Positions 18,579-27,479 of a stretch of DNA of 64,000 bases are shown here, one piece after another; position 1 is the stretch's first letter, and the number at the start of each line of letters is the position of its first letter. The notes beneath the pieces are model-generated. The model was not told where the DNA came from and searched no databases. It worked only from the letters and a program-made list of their open reading frames with translations. The translations under genes were made by a program, and so were the position numbers. Source of the DNA: Collinsella aerofaciens (GTDB lineage: Bacteria > Actinomycetota > Coriobacteriia > Coriobacteriales > Coriobacteriaceae); contig JAJXHK010000002.1 of NCBI GenBank assembly GCA_021639365.1, forward strand, positions 62,001-126,000, given 5' to 3'.

Positions 18579-20675
18579 TTACTTTTTGCGGGCAAGCTCA
18601 CCAATGTTGGCGATGCCGGAGAAAACGGCCTCGAAGCGGTTGAGCAGCTTAAGGCGATTATCGCGAAGCTGCTCGTCCTTGTCCATGACCATAACCTCGT
18701 CGAAGAAGCGGTCGATGGGGGCGCGCAGGGCGGCGAGCGCGGCAAATGCGGCCGGGTAGTCCTCGGCAGCAAGGGCGGCATCGACAGCGGTCTGGGCAGC
18801 CTCGGAGGCGTCGGCGAGCGCGAGCTCGGCCTCGCCCATCAGGCTGCGGTCGTACTCCGCGCCCAGCTCGGGCTTGGAGATGTGCGCGGCGCGGGCATAG
18901 GCGGTAGCCAGGTTGTCGAAGGTCTCGGCATCGTTCTTGCGGGCCTCGTCGAGGGCGGCGCAGCGGGCGAAGAAGACGGACGGGGCGATGATGTGCACCG
19001 CAGAGACGGCGGCAACGGTATCGGCCGGGATCTTCTCGTCGCGGGCCATGCTCACCAGGCGGCCGTGGAAGAAGTCACGAACTTGCTGGGCGACCTCGGC
19101 GGCGTCGAACTCAATGCCCTGCTCGCTATAGAGCTCAAGGGCGAAGTCGATCAGCGACGTGGGGTCGATCGGCAGACGGTCGCGCAGGATGTTGATGATG
19201 CCGATAGCGGCACGACGCAGCGCGTAGGGGTCGGAGGAGCCGGTCGGGGGCTCGCCGATGGCAAAGATACCGGCGATGGTATCGAGCTTGTCGGCGCAGG
19301 CCACGATGCAGCCAGCGGTACCCTCGGGCAGCTCGTCACCGGCAAAGCGGGGACGATAGTGATCGCGAATAGCATGGGCGACCTCGTCGTTCTCCCCCAT
19401 CGCGGTGGCGTAGTAACCGCCCATCACGCCCTGTTGGCTCGTGAACTCGACGACGGCGTTGGACACCAGGTCTGCCTTGCACAGATGCGCGGCGCGAGCA
19501 GCGTCGGCGGCAAGATGGGCGCCCAGATGAGCCTCGCGGGCAATAGCGAGCGCGAGCTGCTCGATGCGCTCGGACTTGGCGAGCACGCTGCCGAGCTTCT
19601 CCTGGAAGGCGACCTTGGCCAGGCGCTCACGGAACTCGTCGAGGGAGATCTTCAGATCCTCCTCGTAGAAGAACTTGGCGTCGTCCAGGCGTGCGCGCAC
19701 GACGCGCTCGTTGCCGTCGATCACGCGCTCGGCATTCTCGGGCTTGCTGTTGGAGACGACCACGAACTCACGCGTCAGCTTGCCCTCGCCGTCATAGATC
19801 GGGAAGTAGCGCTGGTTGGTGAGCATGGACTCGCAGATGATCTCGTGCGGGACCTTGAGGAACTCCTCATCGAAGGTACCGACGAGCACCGTCGGCCACT
19901 CGCAGAGGTTGATAACCTCCTCAAAGACCTTCTTGGGCGTATCGACATGGCAGCCGGGACGGGCAGCCTCGACCTCGGCGATACCGGCTAGAATCGCCTC
20001 GCGACGGCGCTCGGCAGAAAGCACGCCGGCGTCCTCGAGCACCTGCTCGTAGGCGGCGGGGCTAGCGACAACGTGGTCACCGGGGCCAAGCACGCGATGG
20101 CCGCGCGTAGTGTTGCCGCTCGTCACGTCGGCAAACGACACGGGCACAACATCCTCGCCCAGAAGGCAGCAGATCCAGCGGACCGGGCGCACGAAGGTGG
20201 CGTGCTCGTGGCCCCAGCGCTGACTACGGTAGTTGGGCCACTGCAGGCCGGCGATGGTCTTCTCGCACAGGGCCGTCAGGATCGGAGTAGCCGGAGCGGA
20301 AGGAATGTTCTTCTCGGCAAAAACGTACTCACGGCCGTCGGTGTCCTCGCGACGGACCAGGTCCTCGGCAGCCACACCGCACTTGCGGGCGAAGCCCTGG
20401 GCGGCCTTGGTGGCGTTACCGTCAGCGTCGAAGGCGATGCTGGCCGCAGAGCCACGCTTGACCTCGTGAACCTCATCGGTCGCGGTGGCGACGTCGGCAA
20501 CGAGCGCGGCCAGGCGACGCGGGCTCGAGATCACGCGGACCTCGCCGTGGGCCAGACCGGCCTCGTCGAGACCCTTGGCGATCATAGTGCCAAGCTGCTT
20601 GACAGCATTGTTCAGCGGTGCGGAGGGCATTTCCTCCGTACCGATCTCAAACAGGAAATCCTTAGCGTCTGCCAT
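18579..20675 (-). CDS. glyS: glycine-tRNA ligase, beta subunit
   Basis: Large subunit of the bacterial alpha2-beta2 glycyl-tRNA synthetase, responsible for tRNA recognition. The 698-aa product opens KDFLFEIGTEEMPSAPL, the family start, and shows WPTVLVGTFDEEFLKVP, MLTNQRYFPIY, ARLDDAKFFYEEDLK and a C-terminal anticodon-binding region with DEVMVMDKDE. It follows glyQ by 3 nt on one transcript. Length is normal. Confidence 0.97.
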   Translation of the reverse strand: MADAKDFLFEIGTEEMPSAPLNNAVKQLGTMIAKGLDEAGLAHGEVRVISSPRRLAALVADVATATDEVHEVKRGSAASIAFDADGNATKAAQGFARKCGVAAEDLVRREDTDGREYVFAEKNIPSAPATPILTALCEKTIAGLQWPNYRSQRWGHEHATFVRPVRWICCLLGEDVVPVSFADVTSGNTTRGHRVLGPGDHVVASPAAYEQVLEDAGVLSAERRREAILAGIAEVEAARPGCHVDTPKKVFEEVINLCEWPTVLVGTFDEEFLKVPHEIICESMLTNQRYFPIYDGEGKLTREFVVVSNSKPENAERVIDGNERVVRARLDDAKFFYEEDLKISLDEFRERLAKVAFQEKLGSVLAKSERIEQLALAIAREAHLGAHLAADAARAAHLCKADLVSNAVVEFTSQQGVMGGYYATAMGENDEVAHAIRDHYRPRFAGDELPEGTAGCIVACADKLDTIAGIFAIGEPPTGSSDPYALRRAAIGIINILRDRLPIDPTSLIDFALELYSEQGIEFDAAEVAQQVRDFFHGRLVSMARDEKIPADTVAAVSAVHIIAPSVFFARCAALDEARKNDAETFDNLATAYARAAHISKPELGAEYDRSLMGEAELALADASEAAQTAVDAALAAEDYPAAFAALAALRAPIDRFFDEVMVMDKDEQLRDNRLKLLNRFEAVFSGIANIGELARKK

Positions 20676-20678
20676 GGC

Positions 20679-21590
20679 TTACGCCACCTCGCCTTCCTGG
20701 TCGGCATTCTCGTTGACTCCGGCGACCTCGGCCATATAGGCCTCGCAGCACGCCTTGGCGACGGCGCGGACGCGCAGGATGTAGTTGGCACGTTCGACCG
20801 CGGACAGAGCGCCGCGGGCATCGAGCAGGTTGAAAGCGTGGCTGCACTTCATGACACAGTCGTATGCGGGCAGCGGCAGCTTGCGCTCCAGGCAGGAATG
20901 GCACTCGGCCTCGTAGTCGTCAAACTTCTGACGCATCATCTCGACGTTGGCGACCTCAAAGTTATAGGCACTGAACTCGCGCTCGTTCTCCAAGAACACG
21001 TCGCCGTAGGTCATGGGCGTGCCGTCGGGCAGATAGCTCCACACCAGGTCGTAGACGGAGTTGACGCCCTGGGCATACATGGCGATACGCTCCAGGCCGT
21101 AGGTGATCTCGACGGGCACGGGGTCGACCTCGATGCCGCCCACCTGCTGGAAGTACGTAAACTGCGTGACCTCCATGCCGTTGAGCCAGACCTCCCAGCC
21201 AAGGCCCCAGGCGCCCAGGGTCGGGCTCTCCCAGTCGTCCTCGACAAAGCGGACGTCATGGTCGTTGGGGTCCAGACCGATAGCGGCAAGAGACCCCAGG
21301 TAAAGCTCCTGGGCGTTGACCGGCGACGGCTTGATGAGCACCTGGAACTGATAGTAGTGCTGCATGCGGTTGGGGTTCTCGCCGTAGCGACCGTCGGCGG
21401 GACGGCGGCAGGGCTGCGCATAGCAGGTGCGCCATTCGGCAGGACCGAGCGAGCGCAGCGTGGTCGCGGTATGGAAGGTACCGGCACCGACCTCGGAGTC
21501 ATAGGGCTGCATAATGACGCAGCCCTGCTCGCCCCAGTACTGCTGGAGGCGCAGGATGATGTCTTGGAAGGAAAGCGATGAAGCGTTCAT
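20679..21590 (-). CDS. glyQ: glycine-tRNA ligase, alpha subunit
   Basis: Catalytic subunit that activates glycine. The 303-aa product has LSFQDIILRLQQYWGEQGC at the start, then QPYDSEVGAGTFHTATTLR and PNRMQHYYQFQVL, all characteristic. About 60 nt separate it from the lepB stop. A TATAGT box (minus strand) lies in that gap, without a convincing -35. There is no room for a T-box leader, so glycine-tRNA control of that kind is unlikely here. Confidence 0.97.
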   Translation of the reverse strand: MNASSLSFQDIILRLQQYWGEQGCVIMQPYDSEVGAGTFHTATTLRSLGPAEWRTCYAQPCRRPADGRYGENPNRMQHYYQFQVLIKPSPVNAQELYLGSLAAIGLDPNDHDVRFVEDDWESPTLGAWGLGWEVWLNGMEVTQFTYFQQVGGIEVDPVPVEITYGLERIAMYAQGVNSVYDLVWSYLPDGTPMTYGDVFLENEREFSAYNFEVANVEMMRQKFDDYEAECHSCLERKLPLPAYDCVMKCSHAFNLLDARGALSAVERANYILRVRAVAKACCEAYMAEVAGVNENADQEGEVA

Positions 21591-21649
21591 GCCTCTAATA
21601 TCCCCTCGTCGAAACGATTACACGGTTAGGTACTGTACTATAGCGGTTT

Positions 21650-22213
21650 TTAGTCGATAGCGCCGATGCGGTTGAGCGGCCAGTAACGCACAAGCGCCAC
21701 AGCGATCAAATCAGAGCGATCGACGGGACCAAAGTAGCGTGAGTCGGCAGAGTTCTCTCGATTGTCGCCCATCACCCACACACACCCGTCGGGAACGGTG
21801 TAGGGATAGCTCACCTGGGCGGCGGGCGCCTGGACCGAAAGCGGCCAGCTCATGCCGGTCGTATAGTCCTCATCGAGCGCCTGGCCGTCGACGACGACCT
21901 TGCCGTCCTGAAGGTCGACCGTCTGACCGGCCGTGGCGATGACGCGCTTTACCAGCACGTCATGCTCGGACGTGGCATCGGGGTTGTGGAACACCACGAT
22001 ATCGCCCTGCTTGACGGGATGACCGAGCTCGAGGCTCACCTTTTGTGCCAGGATCTGGTCGCCGATCTCGATCGTGTCCTCCATGGAGCCAGTAGGCACC
22101 ACAAAGGGCTCGACCACAAAGGTGCGGATCAGGAAGGTGGCCACGAACGCGATTGCGATCACCGCGATCCACTCAAAGGCGCCCTTCAACGCGGAATGCT
22201 GCGATGGAACCAT
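21650..22213 (-). CDS. lepB: signal peptidase I
   Basis: Membrane-bound serine protease that removes signal peptides from exported proteins. The 187-aa product has one N-terminal membrane segment (about residues 13-33). The nucleophile Ser43 is in PTGSMEDTI and the general base Lys89 in VLVKRVIATAGQ. The C-terminal GDNRENSADSRYFGPV box is present. The ATG at 22213 has GAGGAG five nt upstream; an earlier in-frame GTG (22219) overlapping the trmD stop has no spacing. It is the last gene of the rpsP-khpA-rimM-trmD run. Confidence 0.95.
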   Translation of the reverse strand: MVPSQHSALKGAFEWIAVIAIAFVATFLIRTFVVEPFVVPTGSMEDTIEIGDQILAQKVSLELGHPVKQGDIVVFHNPDATSEHDVLVKRVIATAGQTVDLQDGKVVVDGQALDEDYTTGMSWPLSVQAPAAQVSYPYTVPDGCVWVMGDNRENSADSRYFGPVDRSDLIAVALVRYWPLNRIGAID

Positions 22214-22215
22214 TC

Positions 22216-22974
22216 TCACTCCTCGCCCTGCGAATACGAAGCGTCCAGAATCTCCTGCGCGTATGCGCGCTCCTGGGGCGTAAGCCGCGCCGTCTCGATC
22301 AGGTCGGGACGCCAGCGGCAGGTGCGCTCGATGGCATTCTTACGGCGCCAGGCGTCAACCTTGGCATGGTCACCGCTCACGAGCACCGGCGGCACGCCCT
22401 CGCCGTTGAATTCGGCAGGGCGGGTGTACTGCGCATACTCGAGCAGGCCTCCGTCCTCGGCGGTCGAGAACGACTCGTCGACGTTGCTCATCTCGTCACC
22501 AAGGGCGCCGGGAATCAGGCGTACGACGGCATCGGCAACGACCATAGCGGGAAGCTCGCCGCCCGTGAGCACGTAATCGCCGATCGACAGGCGCTCGTCG
22601 GCATACGCATAGGCACGCTCGTCGACACCTTCGTAACGGCTGCACACAAACAGCAGGCGCTCGCTTTTGAGCAGGCGCTCGGCCACATACTGCGTAAAGG
22701 GCTCGCCGCACGGGGTGAAGAACACCACCGTCGGCTTGGGGCCCTCCGCGCTAATGGCCTCGATGGCCTCGGCGATAGGCTCGACCTTCATGAGCATGCC
22801 CTGCCCGCCGCCGTACGGCTCGTCATCGACGGTACGATGGCGGTCGTGAGTCCAGTCGCGCAGGTTATACGCCTTAAAATCAAAAAGGCCGGCCTTGCGG
22901 GCGCGGCCCAAAATCGATGTGGACATGACGGGCTCAAACATCTCGGGAAAGACCGAAAGGGTCTCAATCAGCAT
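22216..22974 (-). CDS. trmD: tRNA (guanine-37-N1)-methyltransferase
   Basis: SPOUT enzyme that methylates G37 next to the anticodon and prevents +1 frameshifting. The 252-aa product begins LIETLSVFPEMFEPVMSTSI and contains DWTHDRHRTVDDEPYGGGQGM, the SAM-binding knot FVCSRYEGVDERA, and SIGDYVLTGGELPAMV. Motifs are complete. It lies 10 nt after rimM and overlaps the upstream alternative start of lepB. Confidence 0.97.
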   Translation of the reverse strand: MLIETLSVFPEMFEPVMSTSILGRARKAGLFDFKAYNLRDWTHDRHRTVDDEPYGGGQGMLMKVEPIAEAIEAISAEGPKPTVVFFTPCGEPFTQYVAERLLKSERLLFVCSRYEGVDERAYAYADERLSIGDYVLTGGELPAMVVADAVVRLIPGALGDEMSNVDESFSTAEDGGLLEYAQYTRPAEFNGEGVPPVLVSGDHAKVDAWRRKNAIERTCRWRPDLIETARLTPQERAYAQEILDASYSQGEE

Positions 22975-22984
22975 GTTGTCCTCC

Positions 22985-23506
22985 CTACTTGTCCATATCG
23001 ATCAGGCCGTCCATAACGTGGACGGAAATTGTTCCTGTGTCGGGAAGATCGAGCACAACCTGCTCGATCACGGGAATCAGTACCTCGCCGTACCGATCGC
23101 CCTCGACAACCCAAACATCGTTAGCGGGCGTCGACATGATCTCGACGATCGTGCCGAGCGAACCGAAGCGCTCGTCGACCACCTCGCGACCCATCAGGTC
23201 AGTATAGGCAGCGTCGAGCGAATCGAGCTCAAAGTCGTCACGATTTGCCAGCACGTAGCATCCCGTGATGCCCTCAGCGGCCGTCAAGTCGTCAATGCCC
23301 TCAAACGAGACCAGATCACCATCGCCCGTATCGGTGACGGACACGACCGTGCAAAAGCGGTCGCGCTTGAGCGCCGGCGGCGTCAGGGCGACACGCATAC
23401 CCGGCTCTAATACAGAAGGAAGCCCCCGCAGCGGCTGCGCGAGGACCTCCCCCTTCCTTCCGTGCGGCTTGACCACACGGGCGATGTTTTTGTACTGGGA
23501 CCTCAA
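22985..23506 (-). CDS. rimM: 16S rRNA maturation factor RimM
   Basis: Assembly factor for the 30S head that binds S19. The 173-aa product has ARVVKPHGRKGEVLAQPL near the start (the family GxxGxxG-E pattern) and a C-terminal PRC barrel with DLMGREVVDERFGSLGTIVEI and VLIPVIEQVVLDLP. The apparent start is TTG, five nt after the khpA stop, with only a weak ribosome site, so it probably relies on coupling. The order rpsP-khpA-rimM-trmD is the common Gram-positive arrangement. Confidence 0.94.
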   Translation of the reverse strand: MRSQYKNIARVVKPHGRKGEVLAQPLRGLPSVLEPGMRVALTPPALKRDRFCTVVSVTDTGDGDLVSFEGIDDLTAAEGITGCYVLANRDDFELDSLDAAYTDLMGREVVDERFGSLGTIVEIMSTPANDVWVVEGDRYGEVLIPVIEQVVLDLPDTGTISVHVMDGLIDMDK

Positions 23507-23510
23507 GGTC

Positions 23511-23795
23511 CTAGCCCAGAACCTCTACCTCGACAGCAGTGTCGAGGCGAGCGGCCAGTGCACGGGCGAGCGTGCGAATGGCCTTGATGGTACGACCACG
23601 ACGGCCGATGACCTTAGCGACGTCATCCTCGGCGACAGAAACCTCAATCGTAGAGGCGTCGTCACCATCGATGACCTCAAGGCTCACGGAATCCGGGTCG
23701 TCGACGATCTGAACAACGAGATATTCGACGAGATCGGCGATGCGATCTGAGAGCATTGCCTCACCCTCGAGCTGTGCAGCGTCAACCTCAGGCAC
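23511..23795 (-). CDS. khpA: KhpA-type KH domain RNA-binding protein
   Basis: Small RNA-binding protein that in Firmicutes pairs with KhpB and influences cell elongation and RNA stability. The 94-aa product has one KH domain, with the GxxG loop in KVIGRRGRTIKAIR near residues 60-73. About 13 residues precede the usual family start at MLSDRI. I keep the GTG at 23795 because GAGGAG lies six nt upstream within the rpsP end. Downstream shape genes mreBCD are elsewhere in the window. Confidence 0.92.
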   Translation of the reverse strand: MPEVDAAQLEGEAMLSDRIADLVEYLVVQIVDDPDSVSLEVIDGDDASTIEVSVAEDDVAKVIGRRGRTIKAIRTLARALAARLDTAVEVEVLG

Positions 23796-23798
23796 GAT

Positions 23799-24140
23799 TT
23801 ACTCCTCGGCGCCCTCAGCGGCCTCAGCGGCAGCCTTAGCGGCCTCGGCCTCTTTGGCGAGCTGCTTCTTGGACTTCTTGACGACGGTCTCGGTCTTCTC
23901 GCCCTCGTTGGCGGCCTTGACCAGAGCGGCGACGGCGTCGGTGAGCTGAGCGCCCTTGGACTGCCAGTCGGCGATCTTCTCGAGGTCGAGGTTGATGGTC
24001 TTGGGGGCGGTCATCGGGTTGTAGCGGCCAACCTCCTCGATGATACGACCGTCACGCGGGGCGCGGGAATCGGCGACGACGACACGGTAGTACGGACGCT
24101 TCTTAGCGCCGTGACGAGCAAGGCGAATCTTGACTGCCAA
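23799..24140 (-). CDS. rpsP: 30S ribosomal protein S16
   Basis: Small-subunit assembly protein. The 113-aa product begins AVKIRLARHGAKKRPYYRVV and has SRAPRDGRIIEEVGRYNPM, both diagnostic. The last 30 residues form a Lys/Glu/Ala-rich tail longer than in E. coli S16. The TTG at 24140 has GGAGGAG six nt upstream; the 12 residues before it in the open frame do not resemble S16. It is the first gene of the rpsP-khpA-rimM-trmD-lepB operon. Confidence 0.96.
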   Translation of the reverse strand: MAVKIRLARHGAKKRPYYRVVVADSRAPRDGRIIEEVGRYNPMTAPKTINLDLEKIADWQSKGAQLTDAVAALVKAANEGEKTETVVKKSKKQLAKEAEAAKAAAEAAEGAEE

Positions 24141-24196
24141 AGGAAACTCCTCCAACCAAGCAGCTTTAGGCTGCAACTACAAACAAACAGTTGAAC

Positions 24197-24225
24197 ATAA
24201 TACGCCATCGACGCGGGCAGGTGAA
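24197..24225 (-). promoter_or_regulatory. rpsP operon promoter
   Basis: TATTAT (24197-24202 reversed) lies 17 bp from TTCACC (24220-24225 reversed), about 57 nt upstream of the rpsP start. The -10 is good and the -35 weaker. Confidence 0.5.
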
Positions 24226-24329
24226 GTCCGTGAGACCAACTTCTTCGGTGTAGTCGAGGGCAAATCCATATCTTAGACAAGAATTCGGGATTTGCAAGCA
24301 CATACACGCACCCCACATGAGCTGCGCGG

Positions 24330-24335
24330 TATACT
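24330..24335 (+). promoter_or_regulatory. dinB -10 box, suggesting a leaderless mRNA
   Basis: TATACT ends six nt before the dinB ATG at 24342, so transcription would start at or next to the A of the ATG. No Shine-Dalgarno sequence precedes the ATG. No good -35 is visible, and no SOS-type palindrome was recognised. Confidence 0.42.
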
Positions 24336-24341
24336 CATGAC

Positions 24342-25595
24342 ATGGAAAGACGCGAACATACATACGGTTATGAGGATGCCATGGGCGTCACGCCGCCTCC
24401 CTGGACGGGTCCGGCGGTGGGCCTCATGGACCTCGATGCGTTTTTTGCGAGCGTGGAGATGCTCGATCATCCCGAATGGCGCGGAAAGCCGCTCATCGTG
24501 GGCGGGGACGCCGATTCTCGTGGCGTTGTGTCCACCTGTTCTTACGAGGCGCGTCGCTTTGGCGTACACTCCGCCATGCCCTCAGCCGAGGCACGGCGCC
24601 TGTGTCCGCAGGCCATTTGGACGCACGGGCATTTCGATCGCTACCGCGAGGTCAGCGCGCAGGTCATGGCGATTCTTGCCGAGGAGACGCCGCGCGTGGA
24701 GCGCGTATCCATCGACGAGGCATTTATCGATATCACACCGGGTCGCTTTGCGCCCGAGGACCCGCTGCTGGTTGCACGGCGTATAAGCGACCGTGTGGCA
24801 GCGCTGGGAGTAACGTGCTCCATTGGCGTGGGCTGCAACAAGACGGTCGCAAAGATCGCAAGTGAGCGGGATAAGCCGTTTGGGCTGACCATCGTGCGAC
24901 CCGGAACCGAGCAGCGCTTTTTGGCCGCGCTGCCGGTATCTGCCATGAGCGGCATCGGGCGCTCGGCCGAGGAGCGACTGCGCCGTATGCGCATCTACAC
25001 CCTCGGCGAGCTATCACGTGCACCGGAATCCACCTTGGCCTCTATTTTTGGCGTCAACGGCGAACGCATGCGCCAGCGTGCGCTGGGACTCGAAATCTCC
25101 GAAGTCACAAGTCTCGATGAAGAGCGTGAGGTTAAATCGGTGAGCAATGAGCGCACCTTTGCGAAAGATTTGACTGAGCGCGGGGACATCGAAGCGGCGA
25201 TTGCGCTGTTGGGCGAGTCAGTGGGACGCCGCCTGCGACGTCAGGGACTGACGGGCGCCACGGTGACGCTCAAGCTTAAGTATTCGTATGGAAGCGGTCG
25301 CTCGGCACAGCGCCGGCTGCCTCATCCGACCGACGATGAGAACATCTTCGTGGCAGTTGCGCTCGAACTGCTCGACAACATCTGGCAGGAAGGCATGCAT
25401 GTTCGCTTAGCAGGCATCGGCATGAGTGACTTTGACCATCAGGGCGGCATCCAGACCGACCTGTTCTGCGAAGTCGACGACCGCGGAGCCCAATCCAGCG
25501 ACCGACGCGACCTCTCCGTCGCCATCGACGCCGTCCGAGACAAATTCGGCGACACCGCCCTATCTTACGGCCGCCAATCCCGCTTCAACGATTAA
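24342..25595 (+). CDS. dinB: DNA polymerase IV (Y-family)
   Basis: Error-prone translesion polymerase. The 417-aa product has the palm motif VGLMDLDAFFASVEM near residues 27-40, STCSYEARRFGVHSAM, and the second catalytic motif SIDEAFIDIT around 125-133. The helix-hairpin-helix region SAMSGIGRSAEERL and a little-finger domain follow. QTDLF near the C-terminus fits a beta-clamp-binding motif. The extra 23 residues at the N-terminus are Pro-rich. It is the only plus-strand gene in the first 45 kb, divergent from rpsP and convergent with rsfS. Confidence 0.95.
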   Translation: MERREHTYGYEDAMGVTPPPWTGPAVGLMDLDAFFASVEMLDHPEWRGKPLIVGGDADSRGVVSTCSYEARRFGVHSAMPSAEARRLCPQAIWTHGHFDRYREVSAQVMAILAEETPRVERVSIDEAFIDITPGRFAPEDPLLVARRISDRVAALGVTCSIGVGCNKTVAKIASERDKPFGLTIVRPGTEQRFLAALPVSAMSGIGRSAEERLRRMRIYTLGELSRAPESTLASIFGVNGERMRQRALGLEISEVTSLDEEREVKSVSNERTFAKDLTERGDIEAAIALLGESVGRRLRRQGLTGATVTLKLKYSYGSGRSAQRRLPHPTDDENIFVAVALELLDNIWQEGMHVRLAGIGMSDFDHQGGIQTDLFCEVDDRGAQSSDRRDLSVAIDAVRDKFGDTALSYGRQSRFND

Positions 25596-25606
25596 CCGCC
25601 TTTAGG

Positions 25607-25650
25607 CAAAAAGAAAGCCGGGCAGGTACGGAAAACCGCAACTGCCCGGC
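25607..25650 (-). terminator. intrinsic terminator after rsfS
   Basis: GCCGGGCAG pairs with CTGCCCGGC, with inner pairing around a short loop. On the minus strand TTTCTTTTT follows. It lies between the convergent dinB and rsfS genes and ends the rplU-to-rsfS transcript. The plus side has no T-run. Confidence 0.88.
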
Positions 25651-25661
25651 GAAATGCGAGA

Positions 25662-25696
25662 AGCTAGCTAAAAAAGCCCGTCCCAAATGAGCTGCT
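25662..25696 (-). repeat. dispersed 35-bp GTAGCTAA-type repeat, copy E
   Basis: Forward AGCTAGCTAAAAAAGCCCGT through to AGCTGCT, slightly diverged from copy C. On the minus strand it begins at the rsfS stop codon: the TAG is shared with the repeat. Confidence 0.78.
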
Positions 25697-26150
25697 AGAG
25701 GAGGTCGAGGGGAAGCTGAGGAGCGTCACCCCAGAGCTTTTCTAGGCGGTAGAAGTCGCGGGCTTCGGGAGTGAAGACGTGGACGACGACCGAGCCGTAG
25801 TCCATGAGCATCCAGGTCTTCTGCTCACGGCCCTCGATGGAGAACGGATGCTCGCCGCAAGCCTCGGCGACCTTCTCCTCGATCTCGTCGACGATAGAAT
25901 CGACCTGGCGGTTGTTGGTACCGGTGGCAAGCACAAAGTAGTCGCATACGTCGGAAAGCTCGGTCAGGTCGAGCACCTGAACGTCCTCGCCCTTCTTGTC
26001 GTAGGCGGCCTGCGCGGCGGCGCGGGCGACATCCTCGGCGGCGACACCGCTCGCGGACAGCGAGGCGGCAGTGCGGTCGGACGTGGCGGCGAAGCTCTTG
26101 TGCTCCACACCTTCAAGAATCTGCTCGTCGGTCATGGTCTCGTCGGCCAT
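25695..26150 (-). CDS. rsfS: ribosomal silencing factor RsfS (YbeB/Iojap)
   Basis: Binds L14 and blocks subunit joining when nutrients are short. The core (about residues 43-150) shows AAYDKKGEDVQVLDLTELS, DYFVLATGTNNRQVDSI, EGREQKTWMLMDYGSVVVH and a FYRLEKLWGDAP ending. The first 42 residues are an acidic/Ala-rich extension not found in typical members of about 115 aa. The ATG has AAGAGG upstream. It follows yqeK and nadD, the usual order. Confidence 0.95.
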   Translation of the reverse strand: MADETMTDEQILEGVEHKSFAATSDRTAASLSASGVAAEDVARAAAQAAYDKKGEDVQVLDLTELSDVCDYFVLATGTNNRQVDSIVDEIEEKVAEACGEHPFSIEGREQKTWMLMDYGSVVVHVFTPEARDFYRLEKLWGDAPQLPLDLL

Positions 26151-26177
26151 GGAATACCTCTTTCTAGACAGCCCGAG

Positions 26178-26786
26178 CTAGCGCAGCTGGGCGTAATGGT
26201 TGTAAATCGTAATAGCCGTGGGATAAAGATAGCGCCCGGACTGGATCACATAGACCAGACCCTGCGCAAAACAGGAGAAGAACAACTCATCGAGCGTCGA
26301 CTCCCCCACCATCTTGCGCAGCGCATGCGCATAGTCGCCGTGGCGGTTGGGCTCGATGGCATCGGCCACAAAGACCACCATATCGAGCGGCGTCATGTCG
26401 CAGGCACCCACGGTGTGACGGTCGACAGCCTGGAAAACGGCCGGCGACAACTCGGGGAAAAGCTGCGGAAGCTCATAGGCGGCAACTGGGCCGTGTAAAA
26501 GCGGCGTCGCGGCAGACGGAGAGCCGGCAATCTTAATGCCGTAATGCAGAGCGCGCGTGACCAGCTCGTCGTCGGAGAGCACTTTGTCCCAGTCATGGAT
26601 CAGGCCAGCGGCAGCGGCATCAAAGCGGTCGACACCGTATACCTCGGCTAGGTGCAGCGCAGTCTCAGCAACACCCAGCGAATGCACATAGCGCTTGCGC
26701 TTATCCTTCATGCGAACATCGAGCAGCTCTTGAATGCGCTTGAGCAGCGCGCGCTCATCGCCCTCAAACTGATCCTCTACCGACAA
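26178..26786 (-). CDS. yqeK: YqeK-type HD domain phosphohydrolase
   Basis: Members hydrolyse diadenosine tetraphosphate symmetrically to ADP. The 202-aa product has the HD metal ligands His35 (YVHSLGV), His64-Asp65 (LIHDWDK), the later HGPVAA and VDRHTVG histidines, and VFVADAIEPNR. The family usually has an Ile-Ala or Tyr-Ala after the HD pair; here it is Trp-Asp. The start is TTG with GGGGGT upstream. Its place between nadD and rsfS is the standard arrangement. Confidence 0.9.
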   Translation of the reverse strand: MSVEDQFEGDERALLKRIQELLDVRMKDKRKRYVHSLGVAETALHLAEVYGVDRFDAAAAGLIHDWDKVLSDDELVTRALHYGIKIAGSPSAATPLLHGPVAAYELPQLFPELSPAVFQAVDRHTVGACDMTPLDMVVFVADAIEPNRHGDYAHALRKMVGESTLDELFFSCFAQGLVYVIQSGRYLYPTAITIYNHYAQLR

Positions 26787-26798
26787 CGTAGACCCCCA

Positions 26799-27476
26799 TC
26801 ACTCAAAATCTTCTTGGCCCAAATCGGCATATAGCCTGCGTTTGCGAATGTAGCCGAGCACAGACTCGCTCGTAAGATAGCGCACGCTCATGCCGCGGGC
26901 AACTCGCTTACGAATGTTCGTCGAGCTAATCGCCAGCGCAGGAATCTGAATATAGCGCACGTCGAACGGCAGCCCCGACTCTTTGATTCGGGCACGCGCC
27001 GTATCGATATCAAAGCCCGGTCGCGTCGCCGCAATAAAGGTAGCAAGCTCAGCGATTCGTTCGGCATCATGCCAGGTCACAATATCGATAATCGCGTCGG
27101 CGCCTGTAATAAAGTAGAGCTTTACCTGCGGCGGATAAAAGTCGCGAAGGGCATGAAGCGTATCGGCCGTGTAGGTTACGCCCGGACGGTCGATCTCGAA
27201 CCGACTCGCCAAAAAGGCCGGGTTCGCGGCGGTTGCGAGGACCGTCATGGCATAACGGTCCTCAGCAGGCGTCACCGGCTTGTCAAGCTTAAAGGCAGGA
27301 GAGCCCGCCGGCATAAAGAGCACAGCGTCCAAGTCGAGCGACTCGCGCGCCTGCTCGGCGGTCACCAGGTGCCCGTAATGGATGGGATCAAAGGTGCCAC
27401 CCATAATGCCGAGCCTAAACTCCTGCCCGTCCTCTAGAGGAAGCTCGGGCAAACCGATTCCACCGCGCAACGACAT
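26799..27476 (-). CDS. nadD: nicotinate-nucleotide adenylyltransferase
   Basis: Makes deamido-NAD from nicotinate mononucleotide and ATP. The 225-aa product has the nucleotidyltransferase motif GIMGGTFDPIHYGHL near residues 23-37 and the C-terminal ISSTNIRKRVARGMSVRYL, which carries the ISSTxIR signature. About 20 residues precede the conserved fold. It starts 3 nt after obgE and belongs to the obgE-nadD-yqeK-rsfS series. Confidence 0.96.
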   Translation of the reverse strand: MSLRGGIGLPELPLEDGQEFRLGIMGGTFDPIHYGHLVTAEQARESLDLDAVLFMPAGSPAFKLDKPVTPAEDRYAMTVLATAANPAFLASRFEIDRPGVTYTADTLHALRDFYPPQVKLYFITGADAIIDIVTWHDAERIAELATFIAATRPGFDIDTARARIKESGLPFDVRYIQIPALAISSTNIRKRVARGMSVRYLTSESVLGYIRKRRLYADLGQEDFE

Positions 27477-27479
27477 GGC

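Noticed and set aside
20073..21581. 502-residue plus-strand frame over glyS and glyQ
   Set aside because: Antisense shadow; no recognisable motifs.
21591..21649. T-box riboswitch ahead of glyQS
   Set aside because: The gap is only about 60 nt, with no T-box sequence or terminator pairing.
24176..24316. Small minus-strand frames upstream of rpsP
   Set aside because: They cross the rpsP promoter, lack ribosome sites and show no coding pattern.
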